Source of the DNA: Thermodesulfobacterium geofontis OPF15
GTDB taxonomy: Bacteria > Desulfobacterota > Thermodesulfobacteria > Thermodesulfobacteriales > Thermodesulfobacteriaceae
Reading direction: 5' to 3'
Length of the DNA stretch: 64,000 bases
Assembly (NCBI RefSeq): GCF_000215975.1
Contig: NC_015682.1
Span: 1,426,001-1,490,000, forward strand
Shown here: positions 53,625 to 62,641 of the stretch, in pieces
Position numbering within the stretch: position 1 is the first letter of the stretch
Layout: the number at the start of each line of letters is the position of its first letter
Notes under the pieces: generated by a model
The model's input: only the letters and a program-made list of their open reading frames with translations
Database searches by the model: none
Told to the model about the DNA's origin: nothing
Made by a program: the position numbers and the translations under genes

Positions 53625-56057
53625 TCATAAGTCATACTTTTTATAAAACAGCTTTTTACCAATTTCTACTGTTAAAATATAAAATATGATTACTATCGCT
53701 ATGAAAATGTAAAGTTGAATAGTCAAGGGTTTAAGTTCTAAAAGTTTACCAGGAGGTGTAAAAGGTAAAATAAAAACTATTATAGATATTGCAAGTGTAT
53801 TTAGGAGTAGAAAAATTGAGGGATTGCTATTTAAGAAGAATTTCTTGGTACGTAAAACCAATAAAATAAATATTTGTGTCAAAAGACTCTCAAGAAACCA
53901 GGCAGAACGGAAAAGTTCTATGCTTGTCTTAAAAATGAAAAGCAAAGAAGTAAAAGTTATAAAATCAAATATTGAGCTTATTAATCCAAAAACTATCATA
54001 AATTTTTTAATAAACTCTATATCCCACTTTTTTGGACTTTTTATCCAATCTTCATCTACATTATCAGAAGGTATAGACATCACAGCAGTATCTGATAAAA
54101 GATTAGTTGTTAATACTTGTTTTGGCAACATAGGAAGAAAGGGCACGATAAAAGATGCTCCTGTCATAGAAAATACATTCCCAAAGTTAGAACTAACTTG
54201 CATAAAAAGATATTTCATAGTATTTAAAAAAGTTTTTCTACCTTCAAGGATAGAATCTATTATGGTATGTAAATCTGACTTTAAAAGAACTATATCTGCG
54301 CTTTCTTTTGCCACATCTACTGCATTTTCAACAGATATTGCCACATCTGCACTTCTCATTGCAGCGACATCGTTTATACCATCTCCCATATAACCAATTA
54401 CATAACCTGCTTTTCTAAGTGCAAGAACTATTCTATCTTTTTGTAATGGAGAAAGTTCAGCAAATATAAAAGTATCTTTTACTCTTTTAATGAGAGCATC
54501 CTCAGAAAATTTATTAATTTCATCACCACTTAATACTCTACCTTTAAGCCCAAGATTTTCAGCTATATGCTGAGCTACAAATTTGTTATCTCCTGTAATT
54601 ATTCTTAATTCTATCCCTAAACTTAAAAGTCTATCAATTAAATCTTTTGCATCTTCTTTTAATGGATCATGGAGAATAACGAAACCAAGAAAGATTTCCT
54701 CATTCTCATCTTTAAAATCAATTTTGTCTTTATCAACTTGTTTGTAAGCTACAGCAATTAATTTAAAACCTTGACCACTATAATATGTGTAAAGCTTTTC
54801 AATCTTTTGAATAACTTCTTTAATATTAACAACCTTTCCATCAATTTCTGCATAGCTACAAATTTCTATTACATGAGAATAAGCACCTTTTGTGATTAAT
54901 AGATTTTGCATATCTTTTTTAACAAGAACTGATAATCTTTTTCTGTTAAAATCGTAGGGAAGTTCATCTAACTTTTTAAATTCCGAAATATTGACAGATT
55001 TTAAGCTTTCTTTTATTGCTTCGTCTATAGGGTTTTTATAGCCGGTTTGAAAATAAGAGTTTATACAAGAAAATAGAGCCGTCTTTTCGTCATCTTCATC
55101 ATTTATATTTTTAAATGCAAACACTTTCATCTTTCCTTCTGTCAATGTTCCAGTCTTATCACAACACAGAACATTCATACTACCAAAATTTTCTATGGAT
55201 GCCAATCTTTTTACTATTGCACCTTTGTGAGCCATATATCTTGCACCATAAGAAAGACCCACACTTATTACTGCAGGTAGAAGTACTGGGGTTATACCAA
55301 TTCCAAGAGAAAGGGCAAATAAAAGGGAATTTATTACACCTCTATTATAGTAAGCATTGACTGCGAAAACAATTATTATAAGAATTGTAGCTATTTCAAG
55401 GAGTGTATACCCAAATCTTCTTAAACCTCTTTCAAAGTCTGTTCTTCCTTTACCAAGTCTTAGTCTATCTACAATTTTTCCATATTCAGTATCCTTGCCA
55501 GTTTTTATAACTTCCATAACTCCAAATCCACTTATTACATGGGTTCCCATAAAAAGATTGCTTCCTTCAAATTTTTCAACAGGATATGCCTCCCCAGTCA
55601 TTAAAGATTCATTTACAAATAAATCTTTAACTTTAAGTATTACACCATCAGCAGGTATCATATCTCCTGCTCGCAAGATAACTATATCTCCTGGAACTAC
55701 ATATTCAATTGGTATTTCCATTTCTTTACCATCTCTTATCACTGCTACATAAGTTTTAACCATAGAAAGAAGCTTTTCTATAGTTTTATAAGCACCTCTT
55801 TCCTGCCAAAAATCTAAGAGCCCTCCAAGTAATATGATACTAATTATTATAAAAGCATCTATTTTTTCACCTAAAATAGCCGAGAGTAAAGCAGTAAAAA
55901 AAAGTAGTAAAATATAAGGACTTTTAAATTGATTTATTAATAACTTTATATCTTTAAATTTTCTATCTTCCTTTATCTTATTATAACCATACTTTTTAAG
56001 CCTTTCTTCCGCATCTTTTGTAGATAGACCTAATCTTTCAGAAAGTTCAATTTCCAT
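53625..56057 (-). CDS. P-type ATPase, probably Mg2+-importing (MgtA-like, P3B)
   Basis: An 810-residue pump. The N-terminal cation-ATPase domain is LGLSTKDAEERLKKYGYNKI and the actuator is NESLMTGEAYPVEK (TGE). TM4 is GIGITPVLLPAVISVGL, where the TPxxLP form resembles MgtA. Phosphorylation occurs at DKTGTLTEGKMK (preceded by NFGSMNVLC as in MgtA). The nucleotide domain KGAYSHVIEIC has an ITKGA-type sequence, and the hinge is GYMGDGINDVAAMRSADVAISV. Ten helices are predicted. A P3A proton pump is a weaker alternative. Stands alone with an AAGGAG site. Confidence 0.83.
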   Translation of the reverse strand: MEIELSERLGLSTKDAEERLKKYGYNKIKEDRKFKDIKLLINQFKSPYILLLFFTALLSAILGEKIDAFIIISIILLGGLLDFWQERGAYKTIEKLLSMVKTYVAVIRDGKEMEIPIEYVVPGDIVILRAGDMIPADGVILKVKDLFVNESLMTGEAYPVEKFEGSNLFMGTHVISGFGVMEVIKTGKDTEYGKIVDRLRLGKGRTDFERGLRRFGYTLLEIATILIIIVFAVNAYYNRGVINSLLFALSLGIGITPVLLPAVISVGLSYGARYMAHKGAIVKRLASIENFGSMNVLCCDKTGTLTEGKMKVFAFKNINDEDDEKTALFSCINSYFQTGYKNPIDEAIKESLKSVNISEFKKLDELPYDFNRKRLSVLVKKDMQNLLITKGAYSHVIEICSYAEIDGKVVNIKEVIQKIEKLYTYYSGQGFKLIAVAYKQVDKDKIDFKDENEEIFLGFVILHDPLKEDAKDLIDRLLSLGIELRIITGDNKFVAQHIAENLGLKGRVLSGDEINKFSEDALIKRVKDTFIFAELSPLQKDRIVLALRKAGYVIGYMGDGINDVAAMRSADVAISVENAVDVAKESADIVLLKSDLHTIIDSILEGRKTFLNTMKYLFMQVSSNFGNVFSMTGASFIVPFLPMLPKQVLTTNLLSDTAVMSIPSDNVDEDWIKSPKKWDIEFIKKFMIVFGLISSIFDFITFTSLLFIFKTSIELFRSAWFLESLLTQIFILLVLRTKKFFLNSNPSIFLLLNTLAISIIVFILPFTPPGKLLELKPLTIQLYIFIAIVIIFYILTVEIGKKLFYKKYDL

Positions 56058-56245
56058 AAAAAAATCTCCTTATAAACGTTTAAATAAATTTATTATAGAG
56101 AAATTTTTTGTAAAGTTTATTTTATATTAAAAATCTGAATAGAAAAAATTATAGCAAATTAAGCTAAGATTAAGCATCTTCTAAAGGAAATATTCATCAA
56201 ATAATGTGTTTGATAGTCCAATAGACCTTATTAGTAGGAGATATC

Positions 56246-56281
56246 AAATAAAAATTTTTCTGTAGTTAAAAATTTTTATTT
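56246..56281. repeat. 14-bp perfect inverted repeat in a decay zone
   Basis: AAATAAAAATTTTT (56246-56259) and AAAAATTTTTATTT (56268-56281) are exact inverse copies around an 8-base spacer, just before the cstA remnant. It could be a former regulatory hairpin or the trace of a small mobile element; no target duplication was recognised. Confidence 0.6.
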
Positions 56282-56515
56282 GGAGGAAGCATAGCTTTAA
56301 CTATAAGTCCTACATCTACTCATCTTTTAAATGATGACGAAGAGGTATATACCTACTAATAGATGGTTAGTCTTTGGACCCATTTTGCTGCTATTGCTGG
56401 AGTAGGACCTTTAATTGGACCAGTTTTAGCTGCACAATTTGGATATCTACCCGGTTTTTTCTGGATTTTAATCAGAGGCGTTTTAGCAGGAGCTGTACAC
56501 GACATGGTAATACTT
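56282..56515 (+). pseudogene. Fragment of carbon starvation protein CstA
   Basis: Joined over frameshifts, the plus strand gives [19 protein letters not shown] and [20 protein letters not shown]...[24 protein letters not shown]. These correspond to the [41 protein letters not shown] core of CstA peptide/pyruvate transporters. At least two frame changes occur (near 56355 and 56382). After DMVIL (about 56515) similarity stops abruptly, so only about 70 of about 570 residues remain. The flanks, 56058-56281 and 56516-56790, show no intact gene. A minus-strand stretch near 56600-56710 reads LASGITSFENPFEAELVVNL before a stop, and I do not recognise it. Confidence 0.75.
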
Positions 56516-56790
56516 TTAAGAATTGATTTTCTCTTAGCTCTTGTCAAAACTATGTTAAAAAGATTTATAACCTCTATTGCTTTATTTTCTAAATCCCTTT
56601 CTGAGTAAATCTTCTACTAAATTAACTACAAGTTCAGCTTCAAAAGGATTTTCAAAAGATGTAATTCCACTGGCTAAGAATGTAACTTTTCTAAATTAAT
56701 TGTCAAAAGTACAAAATAAAATGTGATAAGTTACGTAGAGATGGTATAATGTATTAGTTTAAATTTTATATTTAACTTTATGAGAAAATA

Positions 56791-56865
56791 TGGAGCGGGC
56801 GACGGGATTCGAACCCGCGACCTGAAGCTTGGGAAGCTTCCGCTCTACCCCTGAGCTACGCCCGC
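56791..56865 (-). tRNA. tRNA-Gly (anticodon CCC)
   Basis: The cloverleaf has acceptor GCGGGCG/CGCCCGC and D stem GCTC/GAGC. The anticodon stem is GAAGC/GCTTC with loop TTCCCAA (CCC), and the T arm has loop TTCGAAT. Discriminator is T, followed by an encoded CCA (56791-56793). The tRNA-Ala of this window lacks encoded CCA. Confidence 0.95.
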
Positions 56866-56924
56866 TTTATTATAATTATAATTAATTTTAAAATTTTAAC
56901 AAGCAAAAATTTAGGAGGGTTAAT

Positions 56925-58313
56925 TTGAAGGAAAATTACGATGTAATTATTGTTGGTGCAGGACCTGCAGGAATATTTGCTGCCTTAGAAATTATCTCAA
57001 AAAGTAATCTAAAGGTTGCTATAATTGAAAAAGGAAAAGATATTGATAAAAGAACCTGTTATATAGAAAAATTAGGGAAATGTTTAAATTGCAAAGTTTG
57101 CGATATGCTAAATGGTTGGGGAGGAGCAGGTGCTTTTAGTGATGGAAAACTCAATCTTTCTCCTGAGATTGGAGGATTTCTTTTAGATTATATTCCAAGA
57201 GAAGAACTGATTGATCTAATTAATTATGTAGACAGTATATATGTAAAAATGGGAGCCCCCCAAAAAATTTACACCTTAGATGAACTTAATATAGAAAGAA
57301 TTAAAAAATTATGCTCTAAACAAGGACTTATATTTATACCTTCAAAAATAAGACATATAGGAACTGAAAAATGTAAGGAAATTTTAAAAAATTTAAAAGA
57401 AGAAATTTCAAAAAAAGCTGATATTCTTTTTGAAAAATCTGTATCTAAAATTTTAACTTCAGGAAAAAAGGTAAAAGGAGTTCAATTAAAAGATGGAACT
57501 AAAATTATGGCTAATTATGTAATTGTTGCTCCAGGAAGGGCAGGAAGTAGTTGGTTAGAAGTTGAGGCAAAAAGATTAAATCTAAATACTAAAATAAATC
57601 CTGTAGACATTGGAGTTAGGGTAGAAGTCCCAGCTTCTGTAATGGACGAGTTAACCTCTCTTTGCTATGAGCCAAAATTTCTTTATTATTCTAAAACTTT
57701 TGATGATCCTGTGAGAACTTTTTGTGTTAATCCATATGGAGAGGTTATCATAGAAAATGTAGAAGGGGTATGGACAGTAAATGGACATAGTTATAGTTAT
57801 AAAAAAACAGATAATACCAATTTTGCTATTTTATGTAGCACTTACTTTACTGAACCCTTTAAAGATCCAATTTTATATGGAAAAAGTATTGCAAAACTTG
57901 CCAATCTTTTAGGAAAAGAAGTTTTGGTTCAAAGATTAGAAGATATTAGAAAAGGAAGAAGGTCAACAGAAGCAAGAATTTCTAGAAATCCAGTTAAACC
58001 CTCCCTAAAAATTGCTACTCCTGGAGATCTTAGTTTTGTTTTACCTTATAGATATTTAGTAAATATTCTTGAAATGCTCGAAGCTCTTGATAAGATCCTC
58101 CCTGGTGTTAATTCTCCCCATACTTTACTTTATGGAGTGGAGGTTAAATTTTATAGCCTTAGATTTGAATTAAGTCGCTCCCTTGAGACAAAAATTAAAA
58201 ATCTTTTTATAGCTGGAGATGGAGCAGGAATCACAAGAGGTCTTATTCAAGCTTCGGTCTCAGGAGTTATAATTGCAAGAGAAATTGTAAAAAGGAGCTT
58301 AATTTTAGGTTAA
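56925..58313 (+). CDS. FAD-dependent oxidoreductase of the COG2509 family
   Basis: A 462-residue flavoprotein. The N-terminal Rossmann motif is VIIVGAGPAGIFAALEI. Next come the Cys-rich CYIEKLGKCLNCKVCDMLNGWGGAGAFSDGKLN typical of COG2509, VIVAPGRAGSSWLEVEA, INPVDIGVRVEVP, and the C-terminal FAD motif LFIAGDGAGITRGLIQASVSG. Biochemical role of the family is unknown. The start is TTG after TTAGGAGGGTT. It is upstream of dnaN but separated from it by its own promoter. Confidence 0.88.
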   Translation: MKENYDVIIVGAGPAGIFAALEIISKSNLKVAIIEKGKDIDKRTCYIEKLGKCLNCKVCDMLNGWGGAGAFSDGKLNLSPEIGGFLLDYIPREELIDLINYVDSIYVKMGAPQKIYTLDELNIERIKKLCSKQGLIFIPSKIRHIGTEKCKEILKNLKEEISKKADILFEKSVSKILTSGKKVKGVQLKDGTKIMANYVIVAPGRAGSSWLEVEAKRLNLNTKINPVDIGVRVEVPASVMDELTSLCYEPKFLYYSKTFDDPVRTFCVNPYGEVIIENVEGVWTVNGHSYSYKKTDNTNFAILCSTYFTEPFKDPILYGKSIAKLANLLGKEVLVQRLEDIRKGRRSTEARISRNPVKPSLKIATPGDLSFVLPYRYLVNILEMLEALDKILPGVNSPHTLLYGVEVKFYSLRFELSRSLETKIKNLFIAGDGAGITRGLIQASVSGVIIAREIVKRSLILG

Positions 58314-58349
58314 AAATTAAAATTAAAATGCAAATCCTAAATTTTATGC

Positions 58350-58355
58350 TATAAT
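58350..58355 (+). promoter_or_regulatory. Extended -10 of dnaN
   Basis: TGCTATAAT, a TGn extension with exact TATAAT at 58350-58355, lies 34 bases upstream of the dnaN ATG. An AAAGGAGG ribosome site falls between them. Confidence 0.5.
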
Positions 58356-58389
58356 TTTAAAAAATCGCTTCTAAAGGAGGTTTTATTTT

Positions 58390-59511
58390 ATGAATGCAAA
58401 AATTGAAACCTCAAGATTAGAAAAAATATTGAAAAAAATTGAAGGAGTTGCAGACAAAAGAGCTTCTATGGCTGTTTTATCTATGGTCTTGATAGAATAT
58501 AAACCTACGGAAAGCTATCTCCATTTGCTTTCTACTGATTTGGAAATAGGTTATAAAGGAAAAATATTTGCTGAAGTTGAAGGAGAGGAAACCTCCTTCT
58601 GTGTGCCTGCAAGAAAATTTTATGAAATAGTTAAAAACTTTCCTGAAGATGAAATTTATTTAATTAAAGACGAGAATAGATTAGTTATTAAGGATGCACA
58701 GGAAAGAATTGTATATAATTTAGCTATTACAGATAGTGAAGAATTCCCAAGTTTACCTGAATTCATAGAAGAAAATGCTATAGAAATTCCAGGAAAGGTC
58801 TTAGCTGAACTTATTTCAAATACTATTTTTTCTACCTCTAAAGAAGAAAGTCATTTTGTATTAGGAGGTATTTATTTTGAACCTATAAAAGAGGAAGGTA
58901 TTTTAAGAGCTGTTGCTTCAGATGGGCATAGACTGGTTAAACTTGATAGAGAAGTAATAGGAATAGAAAATGTAAATTTTAACGAAGGATTTATCGTGGG
59001 AAGAAAAGCTGCTAAACAAATAGAAGATATTGCAGAAGAAGAATTAATAGTAAAATTGGGGTATATAAACAATTATGTAGTAATATGGACATCAAATTCG
59101 GTCTTTTTTGCAAGAACTATTGAAGGAACTTATCCAGATTATAGAAGCGTAATACCTTCTCATTATGAAAATGTTTTAAAAGTAGATAGAAAACTGCTAA
59201 TGGATGCTTTAAAAAGGGTGTCTCTAATAATACCAGAAAAATTTAAACCTGTTACTTTTGATCTAAAACCTGACGAAATCATTCTTTCTTCTCAAGAAGT
59301 AGAATTAGGAAAAGCTCAGATTAAGCTTAGTGCTATTTATGAAGGAAAACCTCTTACAGTAAATTATAATGCGGATTATATTTTAGATGCTTTAGAAGTA
59401 ATGAATTCAGAAGAAGTAGAAATAAAAATAGGTGAAGAGAGAACTCCTGCTTTAATAACCGGTAGAAGAGACGAAGGTTTTCTTTATTTGGTAATGCCTA
59501 TGATCTTATAA
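58390..59511 (+). CDS. dnaN: DNA polymerase III beta subunit (sliding clamp)
   Basis: A 373-residue clamp in three repeats. VLSMVLIEYKPTESYLHLLSTDLEIGY opens domain 1. FSTSKEESHFVLGGIYFEP and RAVASDGHRLVKLDRE belong to domain 2, and IEGTYPDYRSVIP to the 2-3 junction. The C-terminal LYLVMPMIL corresponds to the YVVMPMRL end that contacts partners. Directly followed by gyrB (5-base gap); no dnaA or recF is between or before them. Confidence 0.96.
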   Translation: MNAKIETSRLEKILKKIEGVADKRASMAVLSMVLIEYKPTESYLHLLSTDLEIGYKGKIFAEVEGEETSFCVPARKFYEIVKNFPEDEIYLIKDENRLVIKDAQERIVYNLAITDSEEFPSLPEFIEENAIEIPGKVLAELISNTIFSTSKEESHFVLGGIYFEPIKEEGILRAVASDGHRLVKLDREVIGIENVNFNEGFIVGRKAAKQIEDIAEEELIVKLGYINNYVVIWTSNSVFFARTIEGTYPDYRSVIPSHYENVLKVDRKLLMDALKRVSLIIPEKFKPVTFDLKPDEIILSSQEVELGKAQIKLSAIYEGKPLTVNYNADYILDALEVMNSEEVEIKIGEERTPALITGRRDEGFLYLVMPMIL

Positions 59512-59516
59512 AGATT

Positions 59517-61970
59517 ATGAAGATTCTCAGTAAAAAAGAAAAGGAATCTCAAAAAAATATGGATTTTACCCAAAATTACGAAGCAAGTAGCATCAAGGTC
59601 CTCTCTGGTTTAGAGGGAGTCAGAGCTCGTCCTGCAATGTATATAGGATCAACAGATATCTCGGGTTTTCATCATCTTTTATGGGAAGTTCTTGATAATG
59701 CGGTTGATGAAGCTTTAGCTGGATATGCTACAGAAATAATTGTAACTCTTCATAAAGATGGATCTGCAAGTTGTGAAGATAATGGTAGGGGGATTCCAAC
59801 AGATATACATCCTGAAGAAGGTATTTCAGCACTTGAGCTTGTAATGACAAGACTTCATGCTGGTGCTAAGTTTGATCACGGTGTGTATAAAGTTTCTGGA
59901 GGTCTTCACGGAGTAGGTGTTTCTGTAGTTAATGCCCTTTCAGAATGGTTAATTGCTGAAGTTTATAGAGATGGAAAAATTTTTAGACAAACTTATAAAA
60001 GAGGAATCCCCGACGGTCCGATACAAGTTGTAGGTGAAACTAAGAAAAGGGGAACCTTGGTAAGATTTAAACCTGATCCGGAAATTTTTGGGAACTTAGA
60101 ATTTGATTTAGAAATAGTTCAAAAAAGAATAAAAGAATTATCTTATTTAAATCCAGAAATCAAATTTTATTTAATTGATGAAAGAATCGGATTTTTTGAG
60201 AAATATCATTACAAAGGCGGTATTGTTGAGTTAGTAAAAGCTCTAAATGCTAAAAAAAATCCTATTCATTCAAAGGTTATTTATATTTCAGGAGAAAAAG
60301 AAAATGTTAAAGTAGAAGTAGCTATTCAATATAATTCAAGTTATACAGAAACTTTATACAGTTATGTAAATAATATTCATACCAAGGAAGGAGGAACCCA
60401 CGTTATTGGTTTTAGAAGTGCATTAACAAAAGCTATAAACAGATATATTTCCGATGAAAAAATTCCTAAACAATTTAAGATCAAAGTGGAAGGTGAAGAT
60501 GTAAAAGATGGACTTTGTGCTGTTATATCTCTAAAAGTGCCTGATCCTCAATTTGAAGGTCAAACAAAAATGAAGCTCGGAAATAGCGAAATTAAACCTA
60601 TTGTTGAATCTATTGTATATGAAGGTTTAATAAAATTTTTAGAAGAAAACCCAAGTGAAGCTAAAAAAATTATTCAAAAAATAACTATTGCTGCTAAAGC
60701 AAGAGAAGCTTCCAAAAAAGCAAGAGAACTTATAAGAAAAAAGAGTGAAATAGAAGAATTTTTAGTAGCTGGAAAGCTTGCAGATTGTTCTGAAAAAGAT
60801 CCTGAAAAAAGAGAACTTTTTATAGTAGAAGGAGATTCTGCAGGAGGCTCAGCTAAACAAGCAAGGGATCGTAGATTTCAAGCTATTCTTCCTTTAAGAG
60901 GAAAAATCTTAAATGTAGAAAAGGCAAATATAGAAAAAATGCTTTCCTCAGAAGAGATAAAAAGTATAATTGCAGCTTTGGGAGCTGGCATAGGACCTGA
61001 TAATTTTAATCCTGAAAAATGTAGATATCATAAAATTATAATTATGACTGATGCTGATATAGATGGAGCACACATTAGAACTCTTCTTCTTACTTTTTTC
61101 TATCGACAAATGCCTGAATTAATAGAAAAAGGCTGGCTTTTCATAGCTCAACCTCCTCTTTATCGAGTCGTAGAGGGAAAAAAAGAAACCTATTTAAAAG
61201 ATGATGAAGAATTGGACAAGTATATTTTAAAAAGAATTTCAGAAGGAGTAAAAGCCTATTTTATAAAAGACTCTCTTAAAGAAAAAATAGAAATTAAAGA
61301 CTTTCGCAACCTCTTCTTAACCTGTGCAAAACTTGATAGAATATTGTTAAATCTCTTCAAAAAAAATTATCCTCCTCAAGTTATCTTACTACTTTTGAAA
61401 GCAGGACTAAACAATCTTTCTTTCTTTGAAGACCTTTCTAAAATGGAATCCTTAGCTAAGGATTGTCAAAATTTAGGTTTCAAAATCTCTAAAATAAAAC
61501 CAAGTGATTATAATCCTAAATACTATGAATTTTTTATATATTCAGAAAAGGAAAGCTTTATTTCAACTCGTATAGGCCCTGAACTTATTTTAGAAAAAGA
61601 TTATAGAGAAGCCTTTAAAATTTTTGAAAACTTAAGACCTTATGTTTTTTATAAATTACAAATTGTTTATAAAGATTCAATTAAGGTATGGGAAAATTGG
61701 ATCTTTTATATAGGGGAATTTTTACAATATTTAAGAGAGGAAGGAAGAAAGGGGCTTTTTATTCAAAGATATAAAGGTCTTGGAGAAATGAATTCTAAAC
61801 AATTGTGGGAAACTACTATGGATCCAAAAAACAGAGTTCTTAAAAAGGTAAGTATTTATGATGCAGAAAAAGCTGATGAACTCTTTTCTATTCTTATGGG
61901 TGAAGATGTAGAACCTCGTAAAGAATTTATTTATCAACATGCCTTAGAATATAGAGAACTTGATATTTAA
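59517..61970 (+). CDS. gyrB: DNA gyrase subunit B
   Basis: An 817-residue type IIA topoisomerase ATPase. The GHKL domain has VLDNAVDEALAGYATEI, DNGRGIPTDIHPEEG and VSGGLHGVGVSVVNALS. The transducer has the QTKMKLGNSE region. TOPRIM has IVEGDSAGGSAKQARDR and IIMTDADIDGAHIR. The C-terminal RYKGLGEMNSKQLWETTMDP is typical. An insertion of about 170 residues (about 575-730), as in proteobacterial GyrB, follows the TOPRIM core. An alternative ATG 14 codons in (MDFTQNYEASSI) is nearer the usual N-terminus; neither start has a good ribosome site. Confidence 0.96.
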   Translation: MKILSKKEKESQKNMDFTQNYEASSIKVLSGLEGVRARPAMYIGSTDISGFHHLLWEVLDNAVDEALAGYATEIIVTLHKDGSASCEDNGRGIPTDIHPEEGISALELVMTRLHAGAKFDHGVYKVSGGLHGVGVSVVNALSEWLIAEVYRDGKIFRQTYKRGIPDGPIQVVGETKKRGTLVRFKPDPEIFGNLEFDLEIVQKRIKELSYLNPEIKFYLIDERIGFFEKYHYKGGIVELVKALNAKKNPIHSKVIYISGEKENVKVEVAIQYNSSYTETLYSYVNNIHTKEGGTHVIGFRSALTKAINRYISDEKIPKQFKIKVEGEDVKDGLCAVISLKVPDPQFEGQTKMKLGNSEIKPIVESIVYEGLIKFLEENPSEAKKIIQKITIAAKAREASKKARELIRKKSEIEEFLVAGKLADCSEKDPEKRELFIVEGDSAGGSAKQARDRRFQAILPLRGKILNVEKANIEKMLSSEEIKSIIAALGAGIGPDNFNPEKCRYHKIIIMTDADIDGAHIRTLLLTFFYRQMPELIEKGWLFIAQPPLYRVVEGKKETYLKDDEELDKYILKRISEGVKAYFIKDSLKEKIEIKDFRNLFLTCAKLDRILLNLFKKNYPPQVILLLLKAGLNNLSFFEDLSKMESLAKDCQNLGFKISKIKPSDYNPKYYEFFIYSEKESFISTRIGPELILEKDYREAFKIFENLRPYVFYKLQIVYKDSIKVWENWIFYIGEFLQYLREEGRKGLFIQRYKGLGEMNSKQLWETTMDPKNRVLKKVSIYDAEKADELFSILMGEDVEPRKEFIYQHALEYRELDI

Positions 61971-61976
61971 ACAAAA

Positions 61977-62522
61977 ATGAATTCAAAATTACTTAAAAAA
62001 AATTTAAAATTAGTTTTATCTAAAAAAGAAATCTCTCAAAAAATTAAAGAATTAGCTAAAAAAATTGAAAAAGATTATAAGGATGAGCCTTTAATATTTA
62101 TTGGAACCCTTAAAGGAGCTTTTATTTTTTTAGCTGATCTAGTGAGAAATATTAAAAATCCCAATGTGGAAATCGATTTTGTAAGGGTTAGAAGTTATGG
62201 ATTTTCGGATACATCTTCTGGTAAAGTAGAAATTACAAAAGATATTGAAGTTTCCTTAGAAGGTAAAAATGTTATCTTAGTAGAAGATATAGTTGATACA
62301 GGTATTACTTTAGAATTTCTTTATAATTACATAAAAACCCTTAATCCTAAGAGTTTAAAAATTTGCGTTTTAATTGATAAAAAAGAAAGAAGAAAAGTAA
62401 GGATTCCTATAGATTATGTAGGTTTCGAAATAGAAAAAGGTTTTTTAGTAGGTTATGGACTTGATTTTGCTGAAAAATATAGGCATTTACCTCACATAAA
62501 AGAGGTTATAAAAAATGAGTAA
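61977..62522 (+). CDS. hpt: Hypoxanthine(-guanine) phosphoribosyltransferase
   Basis: A 181-residue purine salvage enzyme. The PRPP motif is VILVEDIVDTGITLEFLYNYI. IGTLKGAFIFLADLVRNI and EIDFVRVRSYG, then DYVGFEIEKGFLVGYGLDFAEKYRHLP, complete the canonical bacterial Hpt pattern. Follows gyrB by six bases and overlaps the next small ORF by eight. Confidence 0.95.
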   Translation: MNSKLLKKNLKLVLSKKEISQKIKELAKKIEKDYKDEPLIFIGTLKGAFIFLADLVRNIKNPNVEIDFVRVRSYGFSDTSSGKVEITKDIEVSLEGKNVILVEDIVDTGITLEFLYNYIKTLNPKSLKICVLIDKKERRKVRIPIDYVGFEIEKGFLVGYGLDFAEKYRHLPHIKEVIKNE

Positions 62523-62637
62523 AAAGAAATTTGTATGGAATTATCTCAAAAATAGTCCTTGGTATATGTGGGTGATAAGAATTACAGGGGCAATTCTTAT
62601 TGCTTATATTGTAATTAATGCCTTAAAACTTAAATAG
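62515..62637 (+). CDS. 40-residue single-helix membrane protein
   Basis: ATG at 62515 lies inside the hpt stop region (ATGAGTAA). It reads MSKKKFVWNYLKNSPWYMWV, then a hydrophobic helix IRITGAILIAYIVINAL and KLK. Basic ends and one membrane span make it a plausible membrane microprotein. No homologous family is recognised. It ends four bases before the convergent NrfD-type gene. Translational coupling with hpt supports it, but its size leaves real doubt. Confidence 0.55.
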   Translation: MSKKKFVWNYLKNSPWYMWVIRITGAILIAYIVINALKLK

Positions 62638-62641
62638 CTAC

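Noticed and set aside
53824-54393. 189-codon plus-strand ORF inside the P-type ATPase gene
   Set aside because: It runs antisense to a region encoding canonical P-type ATPase motifs; its Ser/Ile/Leu-rich translation has no protein-like pattern.
56356-56547. 63-codon minus-strand ORF opposite the cstA fragment
   Set aside because: It is the antisense shadow of the CstA-coding strand, whose recognisable protein similarity is on the plus strand.
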